A program made the translations under genes and the position numbers. Shown here piece by piece: positions 1 to 7,719 of a stretch of DNA of 64,000 bases. The stretch is from Hephaestia caeni (GTDB lineage: Bacteria > Pseudomonadota > Alphaproteobacteria > Sphingomonadales > Sphingomonadaceae): the NCBI RefSeq assembly GCF_003550065.1, contig NZ_QXDC01000003.1, forward strand, positions 992,001 to 1,056,000, read 5' to 3'. Under the pieces are notes generated by a model. The model was given only the letters and a program-made list of their open reading frames with translations, had not been told where the DNA came from and ran no database searches. Position 1 is the first letter of the stretch. The number at the start of each line of letters is the position of its first letter.

Positions 1-806
1 GCCGCGAACGCCTTGCGCACGGTGAAGTCGAAGCGCTGATCGGCGCCTGCGGCCTTGCCATTGGCACCCTTGATCCCCGCGCCCCAGACCAGCGCCATGT
101 CGCGCCCCGGCGGCAGCGGCCGACGGCATTTGAGCGCGGTGACGCTGGTGAGCGCCTGCCGCCGCGCCGCGGCGTCCTCGGGCAGCGTTTCGGGCAGCCC
201 TGCGGAATCGAGGAAATTGCGCACCTGCCACTGATCGGTCCCGAGCGCGCCGAGCAGTTTCGCGGGCAGAGCCGCGTCGAGCACGTCGACCGCGATCTTC
301 TCGCCGATGCCGTCGACCGCGCAATAGGCGCCGGCGGCCACCGAGGCGCGCGTTGCGGGCATGTTCGATGCGACGAGGAAGACCTGATCCTCCTCGATGT
401 CGCTGCCGTACCGGCTCGGCAGCACGGCGCGCGCGACTGGGCCGCCGCTGTCGACGGTGAAGTGCCGCTGGCCGCCGATCGCATAGCCCGACAGGCTCTT
501 GAGATCGTCGCGCAGATCGAAGCTGCACGTGACGCCGCCGGGTAGCGGTTTCGAGAATTCGTGGACGAATGTCGTCTGATCGACCCAGCGCCCCTGGCCC
601 TCGATCGGGCACTTAACCGCGAAGGGCGAGGCCGCGCGCGGATCGCCCAGCGGCACCATCGCCTGGTTGAAGCGCACCGTGAAGCGCTCGATCGCGCCGT
701 CGCCGATTCCCGGCGAGGCCATCACCACCTGCGGCCCGCTGTCGCCCAGCGCTGCGAACGGGGCGAGCACGGCGGCGAACAGCGCCAGTCGAGCGAAAAG
801 CGTCAT
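1..806 (-). CDS. alpha-2-macroglobulin family protein, N-terminal part (runs off left edge)
   Basis: About 268 codons read leftward from an ATG at 806-804, with no stop before the window edge. The start encodes a hydrophobic signal-peptide-like stretch (MTLFARLALFAAVLAPFAAL). Next comes a beta-rich region with phrases such as 'ERFTVRFNQAMVPLGDP', 'GRWVDQTTFVHEF', 'CAVDGIGEKI' and 'RDMALVWGAGI', which I recognise from the N-terminal MG domains of bacterial alpha-2-macroglobulins (YfhM-like) in sphingomonads. Family knowledge: these are large periplasmic or inner-membrane proteins thought to trap foreign proteases, often paired with penicillin-binding protein 1C. The body of the protein, including any thioester motif, lies outside the window, so the subclass cannot be checked. 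The gene diverges from the glycosyltransferase gene at 958. Confidence 0.72.
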   Translation of the reverse strand, partial: MTLFARLALFAAVLAPFAALGDSGPQVVMASPGIGDGAIERFTVRFNQAMVPLGDPRAASPFAVKCPIEGQGRWVDQTTFVHEFSKPLPGGVTCSFDLRDDLKSLSGYAIGGQRHFTVDSGGPVARAVLPSRYGSDIEEDQVFLVASNMPATRASVAAGAYCAVDGIGEKIAVDVLDAALPAKLLGALGTDQWQVRNFLDSAGLPETLPEDAAARRQALTSVTALKCRRPLPPGRDMALVWGAGIKGANGKAAGADQRFDFTVRKAFA

Positions 807-870
807 CGATCGGTTCCCCGTTCAGTGCCCTCAGCGTGCAAGGCTACCCCGTGTGCCCGGCAAGTCCAAC

Positions 871-903
871 GGCAAGTTTTTCGTAAAATACGAAAAACTT
901 GCC
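871..903. promoter_or_regulatory. perfect 15-bp inverted repeat between divergent genes (candidate operator)
   Basis: Positions 871-885 (GGCAAGTTTTTCGTA) are exactly reverse-complementary to 889-903, separated by AAA. It sits in the 151-bp gap between the divergent starts at 806 (minus) and 958 (plus). It is AT-rich against a very GC-rich background and has no T-run on either side, so an operator for a dimeric regulator fits better than a terminator. The regulator is not identifiable. Confidence 0.5.
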
Positions 904-957
904 TGTTCCCCCCGCAACGCGAACAATCGCGGTTTCCGACTCGGGGGAAATCGGAAG

Positions 958-2367
958 GTGGACTGGGGCTGGATCGTCTGGGGGCTTGATGCCGCCGTGC
1001 ATGAGGCACTGCTCTTCGCAGCGGTGGGCTTCCTGGTCGGCGGCATCGACGATCTCGCGATCGATGCGATCTTCCTCGTCCGCACCGCCTGGCGCCGGGC
1101 GTCGGTGATGCGGCGTTACCAGCGTGCCAGGCTCAGCGATTTCATGGTCCGCCGCGACGCGGGCAGGATCGCCATCTTCGTCGCGGCGTGGGACGAATCG
1201 CGGGTGATCGGCGCGATGCTCGCCACCGCGCTGGCGCGGATCGAACACCCCAATTACCGGCTCTATGTCGGCACCTATCCCAACGATCGCGCGACGATCG
1301 ACGCGGTGATCGAGATTGCACGGCGCGATGCGCGCGTACGCCTCGTGATCGGGCCCCATTCCGGCCCGACCACCAAGGCGGATTGCCTCAATGCGCTGTG
1401 GCGCGCGCTGCTGCGCGACGAGGCGGCGGAAGGCGCGCGCGCAAAAGCGGTGGTGCTCCATGATGCCGAGGATGTCGTCCACGCCGGTGAGCTGGCGATC
1501 TTCGATCGGCTGATCGATCGCCACTGGGTGGTTCAATTGCCGGTGCTGCCGCTGCCCGATCAGCGCTCGCGGCTTGTTTCGGGTCACTATCAGGATGAGT
1601 TTGCGGAGGTCCATGCGAAACAGCTCGTCGTCCGCGAAGCGCTCGGGGCCGGCTTGCCGCTCGCTGGAGTCGGCTGCGCGATTGCGCGCGCCGCGCTCGA
1701 TGTGATCGCGGCCTCGCGGGGCGGCGCCCCGTTCGATGAAACCAGCTTGACCGAGGATTATGAACTCGGCCTGCGGATCGGCGCGTTGGGGGGCCGGGGC
1801 ATTCTGGCCCGCGTACCCGAATATCCCGGCGGGCCGGTGGTGGCGGTTCGCGCCTATTTCCCCGCCACGCTCGACGCCGCGGTGCGGCAGAAGGCACGCT
1901 GGCTGTTCGGAATCGCGCTCGCGGGGTGGGATCGCACCGGCTGGGGCCGTCGGCGCCACCTCGGCGAACTCTGGATGCGAATGCGCGATCGCCGCGCCCC
2001 GCTTGCGGTGCTGGTGCTCGCGGCCGCTTATCTGGCGTTGGGGGCATGGGGAATGGGGGCGGCGCTCCATTGGCTGACCGGGATTCCGCCCCCGCCACTC
2101 GCGCCGCTGCTCCATGCCCTGCTCTCGATCAATGCAATCCTGCTGGCATGGCGGCTTGTGATGCGCGGCAGCTTTACCGCGCTCGCCTACGGCCGCCGCG
2201 AGGCGCTATGGGCGCTGCCGCGCACGTTTGTCGGCAACCTGATCGCGATGCTCGCGGTGCGCCGTGCGATCATCCGCTATTTCGGCACGCTCGCCGGCCG
2301 GGCGCCGCGGTGGGAAAAGACCGCGCACCATTTCCCTGCCGACAATGCGGACGAGCAGGTATCGTGA
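958..2367 (+). CDS. NfrB-like family 2 glycosyltransferase, short form without MshEN tail
   Basis: 469 aa from GTG 958, preceded by GGGGGAAA at a 7-10 base spacing; the same frame is open upstream but reads non-protein-like sequence. A hydrophobic segment lies near residues 12-41. A GT-A fold domain follows with AAWDES (76-81), GTYPND (105-110), GPTTKADCLN (136-145), HDAED (168-172, DxD-type metal site), LTEDYELG (264-271) and QKARW (311-315, QxxRW motif), then C-terminal membrane segments. These motifs match Escherichia coli NfrB, the inner-membrane component of the phage N4 receptor system. NfrB is much longer because it has two C-terminal MshEN-type domains that bind c-di-GMP; here the protein ends about where those would begin. 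Inference: it polymerises or transfers a secreted glycan together with the overlapping NfrA-like gene. The donor sugar is unknown. Confidence 0.8.
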   Translation: MDWGWIVWGLDAAVHEALLFAAVGFLVGGIDDLAIDAIFLVRTAWRRASVMRRYQRARLSDFMVRRDAGRIAIFVAAWDESRVIGAMLATALARIEHPNYRLYVGTYPNDRATIDAVIEIARRDARVRLVIGPHSGPTTKADCLNALWRALLRDEAAEGARAKAVVLHDAEDVVHAGELAIFDRLIDRHWVVQLPVLPLPDQRSRLVSGHYQDEFAEVHAKQLVVREALGAGLPLAGVGCAIARAALDVIAASRGGAPFDETSLTEDYELGLRIGALGGRGILARVPEYPGGPVVAVRAYFPATLDAAVRQKARWLFGIALAGWDRTGWGRRRHLGELWMRMRDRRAPLAVLVLAAAYLALGAWGMGAALHWLTGIPPPPLAPLLHALLSINAILLAWRLVMRGSFTALAYGRREALWALPRTFVGNLIAMLAVRRAIIRYFGTLAGRAPRWEKTAHHFPADNADEQVS

Positions 2368-3506
2368 CCGCCGATGGCCGTCCGCTGCGCTTTCTCGCGG
2401 TCGTGCTGGTCGGTTGGACAATGGTGCGCGTGGCGATCCTGTGGCCGCCAATCGAGGCGTCCGCCGACGCGACCGATGCCATAGCCTCGCGTCTGGCCGC
2501 AGCCGAACGGACGGGGCGCGGCCGTGTGGCGAACGTCGTGGAGCACCGTCTACCGATCGAGCAGGCGGCCATTCTGTCGACGATTCCCGGCGCGCGGGTT
2601 ATCCGGCACCCGCCATCCCCGCACCTGCGCTTCGATGCTGCTGAGACCGCGATCGCCGGAGCGACCCCCTCGGCGGCCGTTGGCGTGTGTTTGGAAAATC
2701 GCGCAAGAGCGATTGCCGAAGCGGCCCCGGCCCACTCCCCCACCCGGCCTCCTATCGATTGTATGCTGTTGGAAACCGGGTGGGGGAACGGGCTGGGGCC
2801 GCAACGCGCCGAGACGCGTATTCCCGAACAGCCGCTGGGCCTTCCGCTTGCGCCGCGCACATCGTCGTCGGACGCGCGCTGGTCGGGCAGCGGATGGGGC
2901 GTGCTGCGCGGCGACGGTGCAGCCGGCGCCGCCTTCGGTGGCAGTCAGCTCGGCGGCAGTCAGGCTGGCGCGCGGCTTGCCTATGCGATCGATTCGGCGC
3001 ACCGCCTGCAACTCGTCGGCCGCGTGGCAAGCCCGCTTCGGGGACGCGGGCGCGAAGCGGCGATCGGCGTCGCGTGGCAACCGACCCGGGCACCGGTGCG
3101 CGTCGTCGCCGAACAGCGTTTCGCGATCGACGGCGGCCGGGGAGGCCCCACGATCGGCGTCATCGGTGGTGTCGGGCCGGCCGCCGTCGCGCCGGGCGTC
3201 ACGCTCGAAGCCTATGGTCAGGCGGGCGCGATCGCTCGGGACGGCGTCGAGGGGTTTGTCGATGGCGCGGCGCGGGTCGCGCATCCGGTCGCTGCGATCG
3301 GCAAGGTCCGGTTCGATCTTGGCGCCGGCGCCTGGGGTGCCGCGCAGCGCGCCGCCGCCCGCCTCGATGTCGGGCCCTCGCTCGCCGCCGATCTGCCGCT
3401 CGGGCGACGTGCGCATGTCCGCGTTGCGCTCGATTGGCGCGCGCGGATCGCGGGCGATGCGCGGCCGGGCTCGGGGCTGGTGCTCTCGCTCGGCACCGAT
3501 TTCTGA
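2364..3506 (+). CDS. NfrA C-terminal-domain-like outer-membrane protein, short form
   Basis: 380 aa from GTG 2364, overlapping the glycosyltransferase stop as GTGA, so the two are co-translated. Residues 8-27 form one hydrophobic segment or uncleaved signal. Residues 30-170 are low-complexity linker. From about 172 the sequence (SGSGWGVLRGDG, GGSQAGARLAY, DVGPSLAADLPL, GDARPGSGLVLSLGTDF) has the alternating pattern and terminal aromatic residue of an outer-membrane barrel and resembles the C-terminal domain of N4 adsorption protein NfrA. The TPR superhelix that forms most of NfrA is absent. Residues about 110-148 are encoded by a dispersed palindromic repeat inserted in frame. Inference: exit pore for the glycan made by the upstream enzyme. 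Confidence 0.68.
   Translation: MTADGRPLRFLAVVLVGWTMVRVAILWPPIEASADATDAIASRLAAAERTGRGRVANVVEHRLPIEQAAILSTIPGARVIRHPPSPHLRFDAAETAIAGATPSAAVGVCLENRARAIAEAAPAHSPTRPPIDCMLLETGWGNGLGPQRAETRIPEQPLGLPLAPRTSSSDARWSGSGWGVLRGDGAAGAAFGGSQLGGSQAGARLAYAIDSAHRLQLVGRVASPLRGRGREAAIGVAWQPTRAPVRVVAEQRFAIDGGRGGPTIGVIGGVGPAAVAPGVTLEAYGQAGAIARDGVEGFVDGAARVAHPVAAIGKVRFDLGAGAWGAAQRAAARLDVGPSLAADLPLGRRAHVRVALDWRARIAGDARPGSGLVLSLGTDF
2691..2802. repeat. palindromic repeat element inserted in frame within the NfrA-like gene
   Basis: The element starts with a small hairpin (AATCGC ... GCGATT, about 2697-2714). Its long arms are 2721-2747 and 2776-2802, complementary at 24 of 27 positions (GCGGCCCCGGCCCACTCCC... against its complement). 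Related copies lie between genes at 20157-20308 and 35634-35716, and a single arm at 59946-59970. Here the copy keeps the reading frame open and encodes about 38 residues of linker. Confidence 0.85.
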
Positions 3507-3561
3507 TGCACTGCCGCATGGCGGTGCTTTCGCCGCGGCGGCGAACGCGATACCATCGGGG

Positions 3562-4476
3562 ATGGACGTCTACCTGCCCATCGCCAACCTGTCGGTAAAT
3601 GCGTTCGTGATCGTGCTGCTGGGCGGTGGTGTCGGAATCCTCTCGGGCATGTTCGGCGTCGGCGGCGGCTTCCTGACGACGCCGCTGCTGATCGTCTACG
3701 GCATCCCGCCCACGGTCGCCGCCGCGACCTCGGCCAGCCAGGTCACCGGCTCCAGCGTCTCGGGCGTGCTCGCGCATGTCGGGCGCAAGGGCGTCGACAT
3801 GAAGATGGGGGTGGTGCTCGTCATCGGCGGCATCGTCGGCACGATTGCCGGCGGCTGGCTGTTCGCGCTGCTCCAGGCGACCGGCCAGATCGATACCGTG
3901 ATCGCGCTGATCTACGTGGTGCTGCTCGGCGGCATCGGCGGGCTGATGGCGATGGAATCGCTCCAGGCGATCGCGGTCTTGCGCGGGGCCACGCCGCGCC
4001 GGCCGCGCAAGCGCCGGCATCATCCGATGATCGCCGCCTTGCCCTTCCGCACGCGTTTCTACGCCTCGGGCCTCTACATCTCGCCGCTGGCACCGTTGCT
4101 GCTCGGCTTCTTCACCGGCATCCTCACCGTATTGCTCGGCGTCGGCGGCGGCTTCGTGATGGTGCCCGCGATGCTCTACCTGTTGGGGATGAGCACTGCG
4201 GTGGTGGTCGGCACCTCGTTGTTCCAGACGTTGTTCGTCACCGTGATCGCGACGATGGTGCACGCCACCACCACCAAGGCGGTCGATATCGTGCTCGCGG
4301 TGCTGCTGCTCGTTGGGTCGGTCGCGGGGGCGCAGATCGGGGCGCGGTTCGGAACGCGGATCAAGCCCGAATATCTGCGGCTGCTGCTCGCGGTGATGGT
4401 GCTCGCGGTCGCGGTCCGGATGGCGGTGGGGCTGGGCTGGCGGCCGCCCGAAATCTATTCGGTCGACCTGTTGTGA
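3562..4476 (+). CDS. TauE/SafE family membrane exporter (TSUP, DUF81)
   Basis: 304 aa from ATG 3562. Roughly eight hydrophobic segments form two homologous halves. Each half opens with the family's glycine-rich signature: SGMFGVGGGFLTTPLL near residues 28-43 and TVLLGVGGGFVMVPAML near 192-208. A basic cytoplasmic stretch (RRPRKRRHH) near residue 150 separates the halves. Family knowledge: TSUP proteins export sulfite, sulfoacetate or other organosulfur anions, or take up sulfur compounds; the substrate cannot be read from sequence. The stop overlaps the GTG of the TIGR02186 gene at 4473, and this TauE-TIGR02186 pairing recurs in alphaproteobacteria, suggesting one functional unit. No strong ribosome site precedes the ATG (only CGGGG). 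Confidence 0.87.
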   Translation: MDVYLPIANLSVNAFVIVLLGGGVGILSGMFGVGGGFLTTPLLIVYGIPPTVAAATSASQVTGSSVSGVLAHVGRKGVDMKMGVVLVIGGIVGTIAGGWLFALLQATGQIDTVIALIYVVLLGGIGGLMAMESLQAIAVLRGATPRRPRKRRHHPMIAALPFRTRFYASGLYISPLAPLLLGFFTGILTVLLGVGGGFVMVPAMLYLLGMSTAVVVGTSLFQTLFVTVIATMVHATTTKAVDIVLAVLLLVGSVAGAQIGARFGTRIKPEYLRLLLAVMVLAVAVRMAVGLGWRPPEIYSVDLL

Positions 4477-5240
4477 AGCGCCGCGCCTGGCCGCTCGCGC
4501 TGCTCGCGCCGCTTCTCGTCAGCGCCGAGAAACCGACGTTGGTGCCCGACGTGTCGCAGCGCGATATCGAGATCGCCTATAGTTTCACCGGCGCCGAATT
4601 GCTGCTGTTCGGCGCGATCCTCTATCCCGGCGGGCGTATTCCCGACGCGAAGGATGAACCCGCCGAAGTGGTCGTCGTCGTCAAGGGCCCCACCCAGTCG
4701 ATCCTGCTGCGCGAGAAGCAGAAGATCGCGGGGATCTGGATTAACGCCGCGAGCATGCGCTTCCGCTCGGCGCCGTCCTTCTATGCGATCGCCTCGCCCG
4801 AACCGATCGCCAAGCTGGTCGATGCGCGCACCCGCGCGATCTATGAACTCGGGCTCGACAGCCTCCAGCTCTCGCCCGCCTCGACCGCGCCGATCGCCGA
4901 GCAGACGCGCTTCGCCGAGGGACTCGTCGACGTGCGCCATCGTGCCGGCCTCTATGTCGAGGAGCCCGAGGCGGTCGAGATCACCGACGGTGTGCTCTAT
5001 CGCGCCCGGATCGCGATCCCCGCGCGCGTCCCGGTCGGCAAATTCACCGCTGAAACCTTCCTCATCCAGGACGGCCGCGTGCTCGCCGCGGCGGTGCGCG
5101 ATATCGATATCCGCAAGTCGGGCTTCGAGCGTTTCGTCGCCAGCGCGGCCGAGAATGCGTCGATTCTCTACGGCCTCACCGCGGTGGTGCTGTCGGTCGC
5201 GCTCGGCTGGTTCGCCGGCTGGGTCGCGCGGCGTATCTAG
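4473..5240 (+). CDS. TIGR02186 family transmembrane protein
   Basis: 255 aa from GTG 4473, sharing GTGA with the exporter stop. It has a short N-terminal signal sequence (to about residue 18), a periplasmic domain with YSFTGAELLLFGAI near residues 33-46 and GIWINAASMRF near 88-98, and one C-terminal membrane anchor (about 230-250, LYGLTAVVLSVALGWFAGW). This is the layout of the alphaproteobacterial TIGR02186 (Alph_Pro_TM) family, which is of unknown function and usually sits beside a TauE/SafE exporter, as here. Inference: a periplasmic accessory of that exporter. Its TAG stop (5238-5240) lies inside the CTAG that begins the inverted-repeat element at 5237, so the element's insertion site includes the stop codon. 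Confidence 0.85.
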   Translation: MKRRAWPLALLAPLLVSAEKPTLVPDVSQRDIEIAYSFTGAELLLFGAILYPGGRIPDAKDEPAEVVVVVKGPTQSILLREKQKIAGIWINAASMRFRSAPSFYAIASPEPIAKLVDARTRAIYELGLDSLQLSPASTAPIAEQTRFAEGLVDVRHRAGLYVEEPEAVEITDGVLYRARIAIPARVPVGKFTAETFLIQDGRVLAAAVRDIDIRKSGFERFVASAAENASILYGLTAVVLSVALGWFAGWVARRI

Positions 5241-5506
5241 GGTCAGGACCCATTGATTGCACGGTCGTGACGGAGGCGGGAAAGATGGCGCGAGAAGGCG
5301 CGAGTGCGGGCCATAGCAGCGCTATGGCCCAATCGAGCAACGCCGTCGCGGCGCTTTCCCGCCCCGCCCTTCGGGTGCCGCCATGCAGGTCCGTGGCAGC
5401 GTCGACGCGCCTCGACGGGGCAAAAACCCCGCCTTCGTCGCTTCTCCTCGCCACGAACCCGCATGGCGACATCACGATCCGCGCAATCAATGGGTCCTGA
5501 CCCTAG
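5237..5506. mobile_element. MITE-like element with perfect 24-bp terminal inverted repeats
   Basis: Left end 5237-5260 (CTAGGGTCAGGACCCATTGA...) is exactly reverse-complementary to 5483-5506. CTAG at each end may be a 4-bp target duplication around a core beginning GGTCAGGACC; a further CTAG follows at 5507-5510. The 270-bp interior has no convincing protein. It does contain a perfect 10-bp hairpin (5308-5317 / 5321-5330, GGGCCATAGC) and a GGGG-C-AAAAA-CCCC hairpin near 5418. It fills the gap between the TIGR02186 gene and nagA. A one-ended relative starts at 31581. Confidence 0.75.
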
Positions 5507-5527
5507 CTAGGCCGGTGCCGCTCTACC

Positions 5528-6658
5528 TCAGGCAACCTCCCCGGCGATCCAGGTCTTTTGGACGATGAGGTCGTCGTCGACGAGGACCAGGTCGGCGGCG
5601 AACCCGGGGGCGATCGTGCCGGTGCGGTCGGCAAGGCCGAGGAACGCGGCCGGCGTCGCCGACGCCATCGTGACCGCGGTGCGCAGCGAGACGCGGCCTT
5701 GCGCGATCATGTTGGCGACCGCCCCCGCCATCGTCAGCGTCGATCCCGCCAGCACGCCGTCGTCGCCGCGCAGGATGTCGCCCTCGCGCCGGATCGTGCG
5801 ACCCTGAAGCTCGAAGGTCGGCGCCGCTGAGCCGACGCTCGGCATCGCATCGGTGACAAGCATCAGCCGGTCGGCACGCTTGGCGCGCACCGCGACGCGC
5901 ACCGTCGCGGGGTGGAGGTGATGCCCGTCGACGATGATCCCCGCCCAGGTCGAATCGTCCTCGAGCGCGGCGCCGACCATGCCGGGCGCGCGGTTGGCGA
6001 GCTGCGACATCGCGTTGAACAGGTGGGTGAAGCCGGTGAGCCCGGCATCGATCGCGCCGCGCACGGTCTCGTAATCGGCATCCGAATGGCCCGCGGCGAC
6101 GATCACGCCGGCATCGACCAGCCGCGCGATCTGGGCGGGCGTCGCGCGTTCGGGGGCCAGCGTCACCAGCGTCTTGCCGCGCTGCGGTGCCGCAAGCAGA
6201 TCGACCAGATCGTCCTCGAGCCGGCGCAGCTTGGCTTCGGCGTGGATGCCGCGCCGCGCGGGGTTGAGGAACGGGCCTTCGATATGGATGCCGAGGATGC
6301 CGGGCACCCCCTGGGCGATCGCCGCGTCGACGGCCGCGATCCCGCGCTCGACCACCGACAGGTCGTCGCTGATCAGCGTCGGCAACAGCCCGGTGGTGCC
6401 GAAGCGGCGGTGCGCGGCGGCGATCGTCGCGATCGTCGCGACGCTGGGGTCGGTATTGAACAGCGCGCCGCCGCCGCCGTTGACTTGGCAATCGATGAAG
6501 CCGGGCAGCAGCAGCTTGCCGCCGAGATCGACGATCTCGGCATCGGCGGGCGGCGACGACGAGACCGCGCGGATGCGCGCGCCCTCGATCACCACGCAGA
6601 TATCGTCGCGCAGCCCCAAGGGCAGCAGCACGCGGGCGTTGCAGAGCGCGGTCGCCAT
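5528..6658 (-). CDS. nagA: N-acetylglucosamine-6-phosphate deacetylase
   Basis: 376 aa from ATG 6658, overlapping the upstream deaminase stop by one base (TGATG). Amidohydrolase fold: LLLPGFIDCQVNGGGG near residues 47-62 (the usual DxHxH is reduced to a single-metal NagA-type site), GIHIEGPFLNPARRGIH near 120-136, GHSDADYETV, FTHLFNAM, DGHHLHP, and VTDAMPSVG carrying the catalytic aspartate. It removes acetate from GlcNAc-6-phosphate to give glucosamine-6-phosphate in the cytoplasm. Gene order nagR-nagB-II-nagA on this strand and the divergent TonB receptor, hexosaminidase and PTS genes support the role. The frame is open upstream to 7000, but that stretch lies antisense in style within the deaminase gene and is not protein-like. 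Confidence 0.95.
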   Translation of the reverse strand: MATALCNARVLLPLGLRDDICVVIEGARIRAVSSSPPADAEIVDLGGKLLLPGFIDCQVNGGGGALFNTDPSVATIATIAAAHRRFGTTGLLPTLISDDLSVVERGIAAVDAAIAQGVPGILGIHIEGPFLNPARRGIHAEAKLRRLEDDLVDLLAAPQRGKTLVTLAPERATPAQIARLVDAGVIVAAGHSDADYETVRGAIDAGLTGFTHLFNAMSQLANRAPGMVGAALEDDSTWAGIIVDGHHLHPATVRVAVRAKRADRLMLVTDAMPSVGSAAPTFELQGRTIRREGDILRGDDGVLAGSTLTMAGAVANMIAQGRVSLRTAVTMASATPAAFLGLADRTGTIAPGFAADLVLVDDDLIVQKTWIAGEVA

Positions 6659-7692
6659 CAAACGGTCTCGGTAACCTTGGCCAGATGCGGCGGCGAATCG
6701 GGATCGCGCCCGCGGGCAACGGCAAGCGCATTGGCGAGGCGATAGAAGCTCTCGATCATCAGGAGCGGCTGGATCGCGGGATCGGCATCGATCGCTGGCA
6801 GCGCGATTCCGGGCGCGTCGCCAAGCCCGGCGTGGAGCAATGTCGCGCCGCGCGCGGCGAAATCGTGCGCGAGCGCGGCCACGCTGTCGCGGGTCTCGTC
6901 GTCCTGCGCCAGCAACAGCACCGGAAAGCCCTTGTCGACCAGCGCCATCGGGCCGTGGCGAACCTCGGCGGCGCTGAACGCTTCGGCGTGGAAGCCGCAC
7001 GTCTCCTTGATCTTGAGCGCGGCCTCCTGCGCGATGGCGTAGCCGGGGCCGCGGCCGACGATATAGAGGCTGGCCGCGCGCTCGAGCGGGGCAAGCGCCG
7101 CCGTCCAGTCGAGAACCCAGGCGCGATCGAGCGCGTCGGGAAGCGTCTCGAGCGCGCGCGCCAGCGCGGCGTCGCCGGCCCAGTGCGTGACAAGATCGAG
7201 TATCGCGGCAAGGCTCGCGACGAACGACTTGGTCGCCGCCACGCTGCGCTCGGCGCCGGCATGGAGCGGCAGCGCCAGATCGGCCCCGGCGGCGAGTGGC
7301 GAAGCATCGGCATTGACCAGCGCGATGCCATAGGCGCCGCGCGCACGTGCGGCTGCCAGCCCGGTGACCAGATCGGGGCTCTTGCCCGATTGCGAGATCG
7401 CCAGCATCACCGCGTCGGTCATGTCGGGCGCGGCGGCGTAGACCGACGCGATCGAGGGGGCGACCGAACTGGTCAGCACGCCCACGCGGGTTTCGATCAG
7501 ATAGCGCGCGAAGGTCGCCGCATTGTCGGAGCTGCCGCGCGCGAGCGTCGCCACCGCGCGCGGCGGCGAGGCCCGCAACCGTTCCCCGAGCGCCGTCAGC
7601 GCCAGCCGGTTGGCGTCGCGCTGCCGCTGCACCACCGCGCCCGCCTCGGCGGCTTCGCGAAACATCAGCGTATGATCGGGGGAGGGGGGCAA
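6658..7692 (-). CDS. SIS-domain glucosamine-6-phosphate deaminase (NagB-II type)
   Basis: 344 aa with two sugar-isomerase (SIS) domains and no glutamine amidotransferase domain. Visible signatures: ATLARGSSDNAATFARYLIE near residues 48-67, LAISQSGKSPDLV near 96-108, ATKSFVASLAA, GRGPGYAIAQEAALKIKETC near 213-232, and FSAAEVRHGPMALVD near 239-253, which match the isomerase half of GlmS. Family knowledge: such truncated GlmS-like proteins in nag clusters replace classical NagB, converting glucosamine-6-phosphate to fructose-6-phosphate and ammonia. It sits between the regulator and nagA, with which it overlaps. A second in-frame ATG (residue 10) is a possible alternative start. AgaS-like specificity for galactosamine is the other option, but the neighbouring NagA and NagE argue for glucosamine. 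Confidence 0.87.
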   Translation of the reverse strand: MPPSPDHTLMFREAAEAGAVVQRQRDANRLALTALGERLRASPPRAVATLARGSSDNAATFARYLIETRVGVLTSSVAPSIASVYAAAPDMTDAVMLAISQSGKSPDLVTGLAAARARGAYGIALVNADASPLAAGADLALPLHAGAERSVAATKSFVASLAAILDLVTHWAGDAALARALETLPDALDRAWVLDWTAALAPLERAASLYIVGRGPGYAIAQEAALKIKETCGFHAEAFSAAEVRHGPMALVDKGFPVLLLAQDDETRDSVAALAHDFAARGATLLHAGLGDAPGIALPAIDADPAIQPLLMIESFYRLANALAVARGRDPDSPPHLAKVTETV

Positions 7693-7719
7693 GGACGCGA
7701 ACTCCGGCTTGGGGGCGAT

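Noticed and set aside
667..957. Longer start for the NfrB-like gene at ATG 667
   Set aside because: The added 97 residues have no resemblance to NfrB, lie antisense to the alpha-2-macroglobulin gene and read through the palindrome at 871-903; GTG 958 has a good ribosome site and the homologous MDW start.
5241..5510. Short ORFs (61-104 codons) inside the inverted-repeat element
   Set aside because: They read into the terminal repeats on both strands, have no ribosome sites or recognisable domains, and are best explained as GC-rich chance frames.
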